This document shows, one piece after another, positions 7,727 to 15,540 of a stretch of 15,662 nucleotides of DNA. Each line of letters starts with the position of its first letter. The stretch's first letter is position 1. This DNA is from Acidobacteriota bacterium (GTDB lineage: Bacteria; Acidobacteriota; Blastocatellia; RBC074). Below the pieces are notes generated by a model. That model was not told the DNA's origin and ran no database searches. It was given only the letters and a program-made list of their open reading frames with translations. The stretch lies in NCBI GenBank assembly GCA_022614735.1, contig JAKEHZ010000070.1:1-15662 (forward strand), written 5' to 3'. The position numbers were made by a program, and so were the translations under genes.

Positions 7727-9445
7727 ATGTCTGAATTTTCCTGGCGCACGCGGCGCGACTCGCTCGAAAAATTTTCAGAAGAGACCTTCGATATCTTGAT
7801 TATCGGCGGTGGAATCACCGGAGCGGGGATTGCACTTGACGCGTCGGCGCGCGGTTTACGTGTGGCACTGGTTGAAAAGCGAGATTTCGCTTCAGGCACG
7901 TCGAGCCGCTCAACCAAGTTGATTCACGGCGGATTGCGATACCTCGAACATTTCGACTTCGCGCTCGTTCGTGAAGGACTGCGCGAACGCGCGATCCTCT
8001 TGCAGATCGCGCCGCAGCTGGTAAAGCCTTTCCCTTTCGTCATTCCAATCTACCGGAACGCTCGACGTAACTACGATCATCCGCTGAAGATGCGCGCCGG
8101 GCTTTTACTTTATGACCTGCTCGCCGGACGTTATAGCTTCGGCAGTCATCGGCGCCTGTCGTATGATCAAGTGTTGAAGCTGGCGCCGCACCTCGACACA
8201 CAGGGACTGAAAGGCGCGTTTCTTTATTATGACGCGCTGACGGATGACTCGCGGCTCGTCATTGAAGTCATCAAAGCTGCATACGAACGCAGTGCATCCA
8301 TTGCCAATTACACACGCGCCATCGGCTTCATCAAAGACGCTGAAGGTCAAGTTGCCGGCGCGCATCTGCGCGATGAACTGACTGGAAATGAGATCGCAGC
8401 GCGCTCGCGAGTTGTGATCAATGCCACCGGTGTGTGGATGAACGACATCATCGGCCTCGACAGACAGTCAGGAAAACAAATGTCGAAAAGTGTGCGGCCA
8501 TCGAAGGGTATTCACCTGACCGTTTCTGCAGACCGCTTGCAAATTAGCTCCGCATGGCTAATCCCTTCGCTGAGGAGTCACAGGTTCTATTTCGTCGTTC
8601 CATGGGAGGGGCGAGTGAACATAGGCACGACGGATAATGATTATGCAGGAGATTTAGATTCGCCGCGCGCAGAAAAAGACGAAGTCGGCGAAATCCTCGG
8701 CGCGATCAATTCCTATTTTCCGAGCGCGGAGCTCGAACCATCGGATGTGATCTCGAGCTGGGCCGGATTGCGGCCGCTCATCAGCGAATCGAACGCCAAA
8801 AAAACAACCGACGTTTCGCGCAAAGAAGAGTTATATGAGTCAACTCATGGGTTGATTTCGATCTCAGGGGGTAAACTAACCACTTACCGGCTCATGGCCG
8901 AACGGGCCGTTGATTTAGCTGCGCGAAGGCTGAGCAAACGATTTGGCATCGTGTCCGGCGATGTAGATACGAACAATATCGCCCTCAGTGGCAGCTTGAT
9001 GACTCGGGAACAACTAGGGAAGGTCGCGCAAAGGCTCGTCGAGAATGAAAAGCTGACCACCGAAACGGCCGATCATCTGGTTTACGCCTATGGTTCAAAC
9101 TACCAGCAATTGATCGAATTCATGCACAAGGATGAGCAGTTGCGAGAGCCACTGGTCGAAGGGCTGCCGCATCTTCGCGCTGAAGTTGTACACGCGGCGC
9201 GAAGCGAAATGGCTCTGACTCTCGCCGATGTGCTTGCGCGTCGCACTCGCCTGGCGATGCTGGCCGGCGATGGCTCGTTGAGATGCGCTCCTGTTGCAGC
9301 GGATTTGATGGGTAGAGAATTGGGTTGGAGCGACGATGAAGTGAAAAGGCAGATCGCGCAGTTCACCACGGAGTACGAACGAGAATACGTCACAGAAGAG
9401 AAAACGGAACAAACGGAAATAACGGAACAAACGGAAAAATCCTAG
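7727..9445 (+). CDS. glpD: Aerobic glycerol-3-phosphate dehydrogenase (FAD)
   Basis: Peripheral inner-membrane flavoenzyme oxidising sn-glycerol 3-phosphate to dihydroxyacetone phosphate and passing electrons to quinone. The 572-residue length is slightly above the usual 500-560. The FAD-binding IIGGGITGAG is at 25-34, followed by the family signature GTSSRSTKLIHGGLRYLE at 57-74. The DAO domain and C-terminal GlpD domain are complete. The start at 7727 puts the dinucleotide fold at the normal distance, but no Shine-Dalgarno site precedes it; the leader is a repeat arm. The last residues (about 558-572, a Glu/Thr/Gln-rich tail with repeated TEQTE) are encoded by the left arm of the palindrome at 9397-9490, and the stop is in its loop. 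This tail is beyond the conserved domain and is probably dispensable. No glpK or glpF neighbour is seen. Confidence 0.96.
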   Translation: MSEFSWRTRRDSLEKFSEETFDILIIGGGITGAGIALDASARGLRVALVEKRDFASGTSSRSTKLIHGGLRYLEHFDFALVREGLRERAILLQIAPQLVKPFPFVIPIYRNARRNYDHPLKMRAGLLLYDLLAGRYSFGSHRRLSYDQVLKLAPHLDTQGLKGAFLYYDALTDDSRLVIEVIKAAYERSASIANYTRAIGFIKDAEGQVAGAHLRDELTGNEIAARSRVVINATGVWMNDIIGLDRQSGKQMSKSVRPSKGIHLTVSADRLQISSAWLIPSLRSHRFYFVVPWEGRVNIGTTDNDYAGDLDSPRAEKDEVGEILGAINSYFPSAELEPSDVISSWAGLRPLISESNAKKTTDVSRKEELYESTHGLISISGGKLTTYRLMAERAVDLAARRLSKRFGIVSGDVDTNNIALSGSLMTREQLGKVAQRLVENEKLTTETADHLVYAYGSNYQQLIEFMHKDEQLREPLVEGLPHLRAEVVHAARSEMALTLADVLARRTRLAMLAGDGSLRCAPVAADLMGRELGWSDDEVKRQIAQFTTEYEREYVTEEKTEQTEITEQTEKS

Positions 9446-9490
9446 AGAATTTCCGTTTGTTCCGTTATTTCTGTTTGTTCCGTTTTCTCT
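9397..9490. repeat. Tandem-in-palindrome element overlapping the 3' end of glpD
   Basis: The arms 9397-9437 and 9450-9490 are 41 bases with one mismatch and a 12-base loop. Each arm is about four 9-base units (CGGAACAAA alternating with CGGAAATAA). The stop codon of glpD (9443-9445) lies in the loop, so the left arm is coding. Farther out, GAATACG at 9383-9389 is complementary to CGTATTC at 9504-9510, and the right flank 9495-9510 is a full copy of the GAATACGAAACAAACG word found at 12932. The element separates convergent glpD and the glycosyltransferase gene and may terminate both; that role is inferred. Confidence 0.9.
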
Positions 9491-9519
9491 CCTTCGTTTG
9501 TTTCGTATTCCCTCTTCGT

Positions 9520-11067
9520 CTATTCAGATTTCACTTCCGGTTTGTACAAGATAAAGATCGGATCATCGTTAACCCACATCGCTTTCAACCAGGGCGGCGC
9601 ATGTTTCGGATCGCCGAGCGATGCCAGATCCTTGCGCTCTTTCAATTCCCTTTTGCCGACTGCGATATAATCAACGTTACTGTTTTCGACCCACGCACGA
9701 AATTCCTCGATCGATTTCACAGGGGGAAAGAATACCCATTCGTTGCGACTCAAGTAGGGTAAGTGCGGTTTACGCGCGACTATGCGCAAGCGCGCGCTCT
9801 GCGGGTTAACGCTGTTGAGATAATTGCTCGCCTCAATCAGTTCTATCGGTTGAGAGTCAAGAAAGCGTCTCACGTCCTTGCGAGATTCAGCGAGCGACAT
9901 CGACCACATGACAGCAACCAGCGCGACAGGAATGAAGGCGGTGACCGGTTGCCAGAACCATCGATGCGTGCGAACCAGCTCAGACAAACGCAACACCGCG
10001 TAAACCGCAAAACCCGAGTACAACACCAGGATAAAAAAGTAATACCTCGTTTCCCAATGGGTGAGAGCCATCATCAGCAGATAGAGCGTGCCGGCGATCA
10101 AGACGAGCAGCACCTTTTTTGATTTCTGTCCGATCAACGCGAGAGCCATGCCAAGCAGGGCAGACCAACCGACCGGCTCGTTGACCAGGTTATCCCTGAT
10201 ACTGAGACGAAGGCTCTCATAAAGATTGATCGGGTAGTGCGTGATGATGCGCTTCGGATCGTACCGAAGCACATCGCCAAATGAATGGAATTTTTCCTCA
10301 AGCACACGCGTGCCGTCTTGATTGGTCTTGCCCGCAACCAGGTCGGGATAGAACTCTGTGGCCAGGTTCAGGTAGTTGGTGTTGTAAAACGGTGAGCCCT
10401 GATGCTTGTAATTCGCATAGAGCCACGGCGAGGCCGCAATGAAAAACGCAGCGACCAGGATTACGGCTGAAACCCATCGCTCGCCCCATCTCTGCTCGAA
10501 GAGATTGAGCAGAACGATCCCGATCAAACAGACCGCGAGCAGGAAGACGCCGTTGTATCGGGTTAAGTAAGCAAGGCCGATGAGCGCGCCCGCCAACGCC
10601 ATCCGCCGACGCACGGAAAGCGACTCGCTCATAAAAACAGTCAGCACCAGAAGACAAATCAGCAGAAAGAAAATATCTGTCGTCGCGTTGATCGCAAACT
10701 GCGGGAATTCGCCGCTGACGAGCACTATCAACTGTGCGCCTATGCCAACCCAGTAATCGAACAACCGCGCAAAGAGTTTGAACGTCAGGAACCCAACCAG
10801 GACTGCGCAAACGACTGAGAACCATTTGCCGATCGTAAACAGATCACCGCCAGTCATCCCGGCAATCAGAGACAAAAGCGCCGGATATCCGGGCCCTTGA
10901 AACGTGTTTCGGGGAAATTGTCCGGCAGCAATGCGCTCCGCGTCCGGCGCATAGAGGTGATAGAAATCAGTCTCGGTGGCGAAATTTCCAAAGGGGTGCT
11001 GCCTGGCGAGGTAAGCCAGGGTGAGGAAATGGGCGAGGCAGATCAATAAGGGAAGCCAACGTTTCAT
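9520..11067 (-). CDS. GT39/ArnT-like integral membrane glycosyltransferase
   Basis: Predicted 515-residue polytopic enzyme of the dolichyl-phosphate-mannose/ArnT (GT-C) type, which uses lipid-linked sugar to glycosylate a protein or lipid on the outer face of the membrane. The N-terminal helix (about 4-20) is followed by a first loop with TETD at 31-34 and D42, in the place where GT-C enzymes carry acidic catalytic residues. About ten hydrophobic segments follow, then a soluble C-terminal part from about residue 410. I prefer the ATG at 11067-11065; the longer TTG start at 11094 lies inside a palindrome arm. No Shine-Dalgarno site precedes the ATG; the leader is pyrimidine-rich repeat sequence. 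Acceptor and donor are unknown; a plain GT-C family member without a defined role is the safe call. Confidence 0.78.
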   Translation of the reverse strand: MKRWLPLLICLAHFLTLAYLARQHPFGNFATETDFYHLYAPDAERIAAGQFPRNTFQGPGYPALLSLIAGMTGGDLFTIGKWFSVVCAVLVGFLTFKLFARLFDYWVGIGAQLIVLVSGEFPQFAINATTDIFFLLICLLVLTVFMSESLSVRRRMALAGALIGLAYLTRYNGVFLLAVCLIGIVLLNLFEQRWGERWVSAVILVAAFFIAASPWLYANYKHQGSPFYNTNYLNLATEFYPDLVAGKTNQDGTRVLEEKFHSFGDVLRYDPKRIITHYPINLYESLRLSIRDNLVNEPVGWSALLGMALALIGQKSKKVLLVLIAGTLYLLMMALTHWETRYYFFILVLYSGFAVYAVLRLSELVRTHRWFWQPVTAFIPVALVAVMWSMSLAESRKDVRRFLDSQPIELIEASNYLNSVNPQSARLRIVARKPHLPYLSRNEWVFFPPVKSIEEFRAWVENSNVDYIAVGKRELKERKDLASLGDPKHAPPWLKAMWVNDDPIFILYKPEVKSE

Positions 11068-11080
11068 AAGGAAAAGGAGA

Positions 11081-11184
11081 AAATCAAAAGGCAAAAGGCA
11101 AAAATAAAGAAGAAAGTTCTCATGAAATCAATAATCAAAAGGTCGGAACTTCCTTCTTTATTTTTGCCTTTTGCCTTTTGATTT
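11081..11184. repeat. Tandem-in-palindrome element, 32-base perfect arms, AAAAGGC unit
   Basis: The arms 11081-11112 and 11153-11184 are exact inverse complements; with one mismatch they extend to 11119 and 11146. The unit AAAAGGC occurs twice per arm. A further degraded copy of the right arm continues to about 11212 (ACCTTTTGCCTTTCGATTTT), up to the GMC stop. It lies between two minus-strand genes: it follows the GMC gene and starts only 13 bases before the glycosyltransferase ATG, so it could act as terminator for one gene and leader structure for the next. The left side 11078-11122 is repeated at 7673-7717. Confidence 0.9.
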
Positions 11185-11212
11185 CTTCCTTTCACCTTTT
11201 GCCTTTCGATTT

Positions 11213-12886
11213 TCACAAATTTCTTTTTTTCATTTCATCCAGCATATACTCCGACGCCCGCCAGCTCAGCGCCATGATCATGAGCGTCGGATTCTTATGC
11301 GTTCCGGAAGTGAAGGATGCCGCGTCAACGACGAATAGGTTCTTGACATCCCATGTTTGGTTGAATTGGTTAAGCACCGATGTCTTCGAATCGCTGCCCA
11401 TATGAACCGTGCCCATCTCGTGGATCGAATGACCCGGTTTGTCGGGTTCATTTGGCAATCGGATGTTAACTGCCTTCGCCGCGGAAAAGATCTCCTCGTA
11501 GGTCCGTCGAATGTACTTATACATTGCGTAGTCGTTCTCTTCCCACGGATGGTGAATCTTGATCACCGGAATGCCCCATTTATCTTTCACTGCTCGGTCA
11601 AGCTCGACGAACTTTTTCGGCGATGAAAGCATCTCGCCGTGCGAAGCCAGCACCACACGCGCGCCTGTCCATTTACGCACTTCGCGTTTATAGTCACTGC
11701 CGAAACCGGGTATGTTCTTCGGATCTCTGTCGGGCCGCATGCGGATGCGCGACGAAGGCTCGATCTGGAAGCCACGCACGAAGTCGCGTTTCTCGTTAGG
11801 CCGGAAGTAACCGAACCAGGGAATGACTATGTGCGAGCCGCCGATACCATCGCCTCCTTCGCGGTCTATCAAGAACAATTCGGGGAAGTAAGCCTGCGCG
11901 CCGACATCGAGATGCTCAATGAAGTTTTTGCCGATCATTCCGCTCGAGTTGGCGATATCCGACAGAAGCAGGAGGCGAGTGCTCTCCAGTGTTCCGCAAG
12001 CAACCACAACAACTCGCGCTTTGACGTCGCGGGTACTTCCTGTTGTCTTGTCAATATAAGCGACGCCGCTCGCCAGACCTTTCGCGTTGAGATTGATCCT
12101 GTGCGCCATCGCGTTTGTGATCAGTGTAAAAGTCTTCGGGTATTTCTTCAGCAGCGGCACGACCTGGCGAAACCCGGAGTTGTAGAACGAATGCGTCTCA
12201 CATCCGTTGTCACAGTCATTGCAGTAATGGCATGGGGCATATCCATTATACGGCTTGGTCAACATCGCGCGGCGCACGCGAATGGAGCGCAGACCAAGCT
12301 TCTCTGCCGCATTTTTGATGGCAATATCGGAGCATTTGTAGGCGACGGGCGGGAGGAAGTTCTCACTGTCGGGCAGGTCGGGATGGTTCTCCTTTGCCCC
12401 GCAGACACCCATAAAAATCTCGGACTTGTCGTAGTATGGCGCGATGTCCTTGTAAGTTATCGGCCAATCCTTGCCGTGGCCGTCGCGCGAATATCCTCTG
12501 AAATCGTCTTCGTTGAACCGGTTCGCAAAACGCCCCCAGAACATCGTACGTCCGCCGACATTACGAGCGCGGAACCAGTCATATGGCATTTTTTCCGGAG
12601 TCGTATATGGTTCGTCCTTCGAACTGCCCTGGATCGAATATTTCTGTCTGAACTCTTCGCTCTTGTCGATCTGGTTCTTAATCCCGCGATACGGGTCTTC
12701 GAAAGGGAACGGGGGGTGATAAGGGAAATCAACCAGGTTTTTGCGCAGTGGTCCTGTTTCAAGCATAGCGACTTTCAATCCGGCCTGCACCAATACCCAC
12801 GCTGCCGTGCCGCCTGCCGCACCCGATCCGACAATCACAACATCATAAACAGGCTCACTTCTGACTGTTCGCCTCTGAGTCCACAT
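11213..12886 (-). CDS. GMC-family FAD-dependent oxidoreductase with a four-cysteine cluster
   Basis: 557-residue dehydrogenase of the glucose-methanol-choline superfamily, likely oxidising an alcohol, sugar or sugar acid. The FAD-binding GSGAAGG is at 20-26, and the RNVGGRTMFWGRF stretch about 108-120 is typical of FAD attachment or contact. C219, C222, C225 and C229 form a CxxCxxCxxxC cluster like the one holding an iron-sulphur centre in FAD-dependent glucose dehydrogenase relatives. The C-terminal GMC domain has SIHEMGTVHMG (H489, H495) and THKNPT (H530, N532), the expected active-site His and His/Asn pair. The start is ATG at 12886 with AAGGAA six bases upstream. No signal peptide is seen. 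The small subunit and cytochrome c that often accompany such enzymes are absent from the window. The substrate cannot be told. Confidence 0.9.
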   Translation of the reverse strand: MWTQRRTVRSEPVYDVVIVGSGAAGGTAAWVLVQAGLKVAMLETGPLRKNLVDFPYHPPFPFEDPYRGIKNQIDKSEEFRQKYSIQGSSKDEPYTTPEKMPYDWFRARNVGGRTMFWGRFANRFNEDDFRGYSRDGHGKDWPITYKDIAPYYDKSEIFMGVCGAKENHPDLPDSENFLPPVAYKCSDIAIKNAAEKLGLRSIRVRRAMLTKPYNGYAPCHYCNDCDNGCETHSFYNSGFRQVVPLLKKYPKTFTLITNAMAHRINLNAKGLASGVAYIDKTTGSTRDVKARVVVVACGTLESTRLLLLSDIANSSGMIGKNFIEHLDVGAQAYFPELFLIDREGGDGIGGSHIVIPWFGYFRPNEKRDFVRGFQIEPSSRIRMRPDRDPKNIPGFGSDYKREVRKWTGARVVLASHGEMLSSPKKFVELDRAVKDKWGIPVIKIHHPWEENDYAMYKYIRRTYEEIFSAAKAVNIRLPNEPDKPGHSIHEMGTVHMGSDSKTSVLNQFNQTWDVKNLFVVDAASFTSGTHKNPTLMIMALSWRASEYMLDEMKKRNL

Positions 12887-12931
12887 ACTGCGTTCCTTTC
12901 TAACGAGATGCTTTTTAAAAAACCGGAGGAA

Positions 12932-13051
12932 GAATACGAAACAAACGAAAAACAGTTTTCAGTTTTCAGTTTTCAGTTTTCAGCTGGGGCGAGATATCGC
13001 TGAAAACTGAAAACTGAAAACTGAAAACTGTTTTTCGTTTGTTTCGTATTC
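12932..13051. repeat. Perfect 53-bp tandem-in-palindrome element, TTTTCAG unit
   Basis: The arms 12932-12984 and 12999-13051 are exact inverse complements with a 14-base loop; one more pair (12931 and 13052) also matches. The outer 20 bases read GAATACGAAACAAACGAAAA and the inner part is four TTTTCAG units. It follows the HHH gene (13 bases after its stop) and precedes the GMC gene, both minus strand, so it probably terminates the OppF-Yip1-HHH unit. The absence of any mismatch implies recent formation or active repair and gene conversion between arms. Function is inferred. Confidence 0.95.
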
Positions 13052-13064
13052 TCTTTGTCTTACT

Positions 13065-13532
13065 TCAGTAACCGAGTTCTCTGAGTGACGCTCGCATCCG
13101 CGCCTGCGTATTTACGCTCAATCGCGGTAAGCTGTTCAATCCCCCGCCCTCAACAAACCTGGCGAAATCTTTAAGGCTGGTAATTTTAAACTGATGATAG
13201 AGAATTTGTAAGGTCTTGATACCGATGCCTTCGACCCTGAGGAGATCTAGAACTGTCTCAGGTATCTCCTCCGTCACCTCCTGGTAAAGCTTGAAAGTCC
13301 CGGTTTCGATTAACTCAACGATCTTCTTGCTGATCGCCTCGCCAATGCCCGGCAATTCGCGCAGCTTTTCCGCACCGCCTGCCGCAACGATTTCAACAAG
13401 CGGTGTTGTTGCATCTTCTATCGTATCTGCAGCCGTGCGATACGAGCGAATTTTGAAGGGATTTTCGTCGAGCACTTCAAGCAGATTGGCAAGACGACGA
13501 AAGACCCCGGCAATCTCTTGATTGGTCATCAT
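13065..13532 (-). CDS. Small helix-hairpin-helix protein resembling the N-terminus of PolX
   Basis: 155-residue soluble protein. The pattern NQEIAGVFRRLANLLE ... NPFKIRSYRTAADTIE at 4-39 and two helix-hairpin-helix motifs, LPGIG at 60-64 and VEGIG at 100-104, match the start of family X DNA polymerases, where these segments bind gapped DNA. The nucleotidyltransferase and PHP domains of a full PolX (about 570 residues) are absent, and the next gene downstream is an unrelated GMC enzyme. DNA binding is inferred; catalysis is not expected. Two ATGs are adjacent (13532 and 13529). The start is five bases after the Yip1 stop with no clear ribosome site, so translation is probably coupled. It could be a truncated polX, but the smooth C-terminus and the frame without breaks suggest a stable single-domain gene. 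Confidence 0.85.
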   Translation of the reverse strand: MMTNQEIAGVFRRLANLLEVLDENPFKIRSYRTAADTIEDATTPLVEIVAAGGAEKLRELPGIGEAISKKIVELIETGTFKLYQEVTEEIPETVLDLLRVEGIGIKTLQILYHQFKITSLKDFARFVEGGGLNSLPRLSVNTQARMRASLRELGY

Positions 13533-13537
13533 TCAAC

Positions 13538-14329
13538 TTAACCGCGCATTGCCGCCCATCCCGCGGCTATCAGTGCTACCAGCACGTAAATGCATCCTAA
13601 TGCAATTCCCATGGTCGATGCTTTAACCTTTTTCGATACTGCGGCATAGCCGATTGCGAGCAATGTGATCATCCAGATAGAGAACAGATCTATCCAGCGC
13701 GCAAACGCCATCACGAATTTTGGCAGCCCGTCTTTGCCGAAAGCGAGGGAAAGCAAAGCTGCCACATTCGACCCGATCAAATTGTTGACGTCGATCTCCT
13801 CCGGCGATTTCAAGTAGAGCAACACTAGCAGTAGCACAGAAGATATGACCGATACAGCGAGCAAGGTATAGAGCGTGACGGAAAATAACGGTTTGAACTG
13901 GTTGTCACCTCCGATCAGCATCGTAATCAATTTGCAGATCCCAACTAAGAATAGGGCCATGGCCGGATACTGAATCAGGCCAACAAGCGGGAAGCTGTAT
14001 TTGGTAAAAGCCGCTACTGTGCCGGTGGTCATTGCATCAAGCTGCTTGTCCGCGTCTTCCTGCGACATCCGTCCACTCGCTACCGCTTGTTCAAACTGTG
14101 CGTTGAAGAAGTTGCGCACACCGATACGTTCGATCATCAGATAACCCATCACACAACCCATCACCATTAAAACGATCATTGGCACAAGGACACGCGGCGC
14201 GCGCCCTATTTCAGCGAATGTCTCTCCCGGAGAAAACCAGACGCCGATCAAACGATTGAAGAAGTTTTGCGGCCTCGGCTCTGGAGTGACATTCTCGCTC
14301 TGGGAAGCGTAGCTCAGTTCCGGATTCAT
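13538..14329 (-). CDS. Yip1-family integral membrane protein
   Basis: 263-residue inner-membrane protein. The first 35 residues are soluble; FNRLIGVWFSPGETFAEIGRAPR at about 24-46 is the motif seen at the start of bacterial Yip1-domain proteins. About five hydrophobic helices follow at 46-68, 115-145, 149-172, 205-230 and 238-260. The biochemical role of bacterial members is not defined; membrane trafficking is known only for the eukaryotic relatives. The start is strongly supported by AGGAGG at 14334-14339, four bases before the ATG. It lies 74 bases after the OppF-type ATPase gene and five bases before the HHH gene, so it is likely in one transcript with both. Confidence 0.85.
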   Translation of the reverse strand: MNPELSYASQSENVTPEPRPQNFFNRLIGVWFSPGETFAEIGRAPRVLVPMIVLMVMGCVMGYLMIERIGVRNFFNAQFEQAVASGRMSQEDADKQLDAMTTGTVAAFTKYSFPLVGLIQYPAMALFLVGICKLITMLIGGDNQFKPLFSVTLYTLLAVSVISSVLLLVLLYLKSPEEIDVNNLIGSNVAALLSLAFGKDGLPKFVMAFARWIDLFSIWMITLLAIGYAAVSKKVKASTMGIALGCIYVLVALIAAGWAAMRG

Positions 14330-14333
14330 TATT

Positions 14334-14339
14334 CCTCCT
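14334..14339 (-). promoter_or_regulatory. Consensus Shine-Dalgarno site of the Yip1-family gene
   Basis: AGGAGG on the minus strand, four bases before the ATG at 14329-14327. It is the strongest ribosome site in the window, which suggests that the Yip1 and the coupled HHH gene are well translated independently of the ATPase upstream. Confidence 0.8.
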
Positions 14340-14403
14340 GGTTTGGGGGCTTCGAGAGGATGCCCATGAACAATTGACTACTTGAAAGGTAAAACTAGGT
14401 TAA

Positions 14404-15405
14404 CTAAGATTGTACCTCTGATTCGTGCAGAAAACACGCCGTCCAATGCCCCGGCGAAATTTCAGTATATTTCGGTTCCTCGACTTTGCATCGCTCCATG
14501 ACGTACGGGCAGCGTGTATGAAAACGGCACCCTGAGGGCGGCGCAATCGGGCTCGGCACATCACCGCTCAATCTCCGCTTCGAGCCGTCTTTCAGATTTG
14601 GCAGATTGGGCGCATCGGGGTCGGGAATCGGGATTGCCTCGAGCAAAGCCTGAGTATACGGATGCAATGGCCTGGCATAAATTTCCTCGGCAGGGGCAAG
14701 CTCGACTAACTTCCCGAGATACATTACTCCGACACGGGTCGAGATATGTTTAACGACAGCCAGCCCGTGCGAGATGAAAAAATATGTCAAACCAAATCGT
14801 TCCTGCAGGTCCTGCAGCAGATTGACTACCTGGGCCTGCACCGAAACATCGAGTGCGGAGACCGGCTCATCGGCGACGATGAAGTCGGGATTCAATGCCA
14901 GCGCGCGCGCAATGCCGATCCGTTGCCGCTGGCCTCCGCTGAATTGATGTGGATAGCGATCGGCGTAATCGGGATCGAGACCGACGACACGCAGAAGCTC
15001 TGCCACTCGTTCGCGCCTCTCTTTTTTGCCGGCGACACCGTGAATTTCCAGCGGCTCACCGATGATCGCGCCTACTGTCATCCGCGGATTGAGCGATGAA
15101 TATGGGTCTTGAAATATAATCTGCATCCGGCGGCGCAGTTCGCGCAGCTCTCCACGCCCAAGTTTTACCAGATCGCGCCCATCGAACCGCACTTCCCCGC
15201 CAGTGGGCTCGATCAATCTCAGAATGCAGCGTCCGACGGTGGTCTTGCCACAACCCGACTCACCGACCAGCCCCAGCGTCTCGCCTCGCTCAATGGAAAA
15301 CGTCACACCATCGACTGCCTGAACTATTTTTTTGTGTGAGGCGGGGAAATATTTTTTGAGGTCTTTAATTTCGACCAGGGGTTGATTTGTCATTTGTGCC
15401 TGCAT
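14404..15405 (-). CDS. Oligopeptide/dipeptide ABC transporter ATP-binding protein (OppF/DppF type)
   Basis: 333-residue cytoplasmic ATPase that would power a peptide (or nickel) importer. Seen in order: Walker A GESGCGKT at 48-55, Q-loop FQDPYSSLNP at 98-107, signature SGGQRQR at 156-162, Walker B FIVADE at 175-180, D-loop SALD, and switch His H213. The residue after the switch His is Gly (ISHGLAVV), where Asp is usual in this family. The C-terminal oligo_HPN extension has YTQALL...GDVPSP and four cysteines (C293, C299, C306, C324), as in relatives reported to bind an iron-sulphur cluster. The start is uncertain: ATG at 15405 or ATG at 15393, neither with a good ribosome site. The usual partners (permeases, OppD, binding protein) are absent; about 250 bases of repeat-rich spacer lie upstream. 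OppF and DppF cannot be separated here. Confidence 0.92.
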   Translation of the reverse strand: MQAQMTNQPLVEIKDLKKYFPASHKKIVQAVDGVTFSIERGETLGLVGESGCGKTTVGRCILRLIEPTGGEVRFDGRDLVKLGRGELRELRRRMQIIFQDPYSSLNPRMTVGAIIGEPLEIHGVAGKKERRERVAELLRVVGLDPDYADRYPHQFSGGQRQRIGIARALALNPDFIVADEPVSALDVSVQAQVVNLLQDLQERFGLTYFFISHGLAVVKHISTRVGVMYLGKLVELAPAEEIYARPLHPYTQALLEAIPIPDPDAPNLPNLKDGSKRRLSGDVPSPIAPPSGCRFHTRCPYVMERCKVEEPKYTEISPGHWTACFLHESEVQS

Positions 15406-15443
15406 AAATCGACAATATTCTATACCAGACCAAAGAGAGAATA

Positions 15444-15483
15444 CGAAACAGGCGAAAATTTCTCAGCTTTTTCGCTTGTTTCG
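15444..15483. repeat. Short palindrome preceded by the GAATACGAAAC word
   Basis: The arms 15444-15458 and 15469-15483 are 15 bases with one mismatch and a 10-base loop. The left arm is the continuation of GAATACGAAACAGGCGAAAA (15439-15458), a variant of the outer arm word at 12932. It lies just upstream of the OppF-type gene, which reads away on the minus strand. Confidence 0.75.
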
Positions 15484-15540
15484 CCTGATGTCGGGACACA
15501 TTTTCAAAGTTAGGTTTCAGATCGTAAGACAAGGTGGGAC

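Noticed and set aside
7705..7734. A nine-residue open frame (ATG at 7705, TGA overlapping the glpD start) that could be a leader peptide
   Set aside because: It lies in the copied repeat arm, has no good ribosome site, and such a short frame is expected by chance; coupling to glpD remains only a possibility.
11639..13003. A 454-codon plus-strand open frame opposite the GMC gene
   Set aside because: It is antisense to a gene with clear GMC motifs, runs into the palindrome at 12932, and shows no family motif; it is a long shadow frame.
12932..13051. Insertion sequence or MITE with terminal inverted repeats
   Set aside because: There is no transposase, no flanking target-site duplication that I can see, and the arms are nearly the entire element; the conserved outer word keeps the idea open but unsupported.
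15417..15424. A TATAGAAT -10 box on the minus strand before the ABC ATPase gene
   Set aside because: No -35 box lies at a suitable distance, and the implied leader is only a few bases long.
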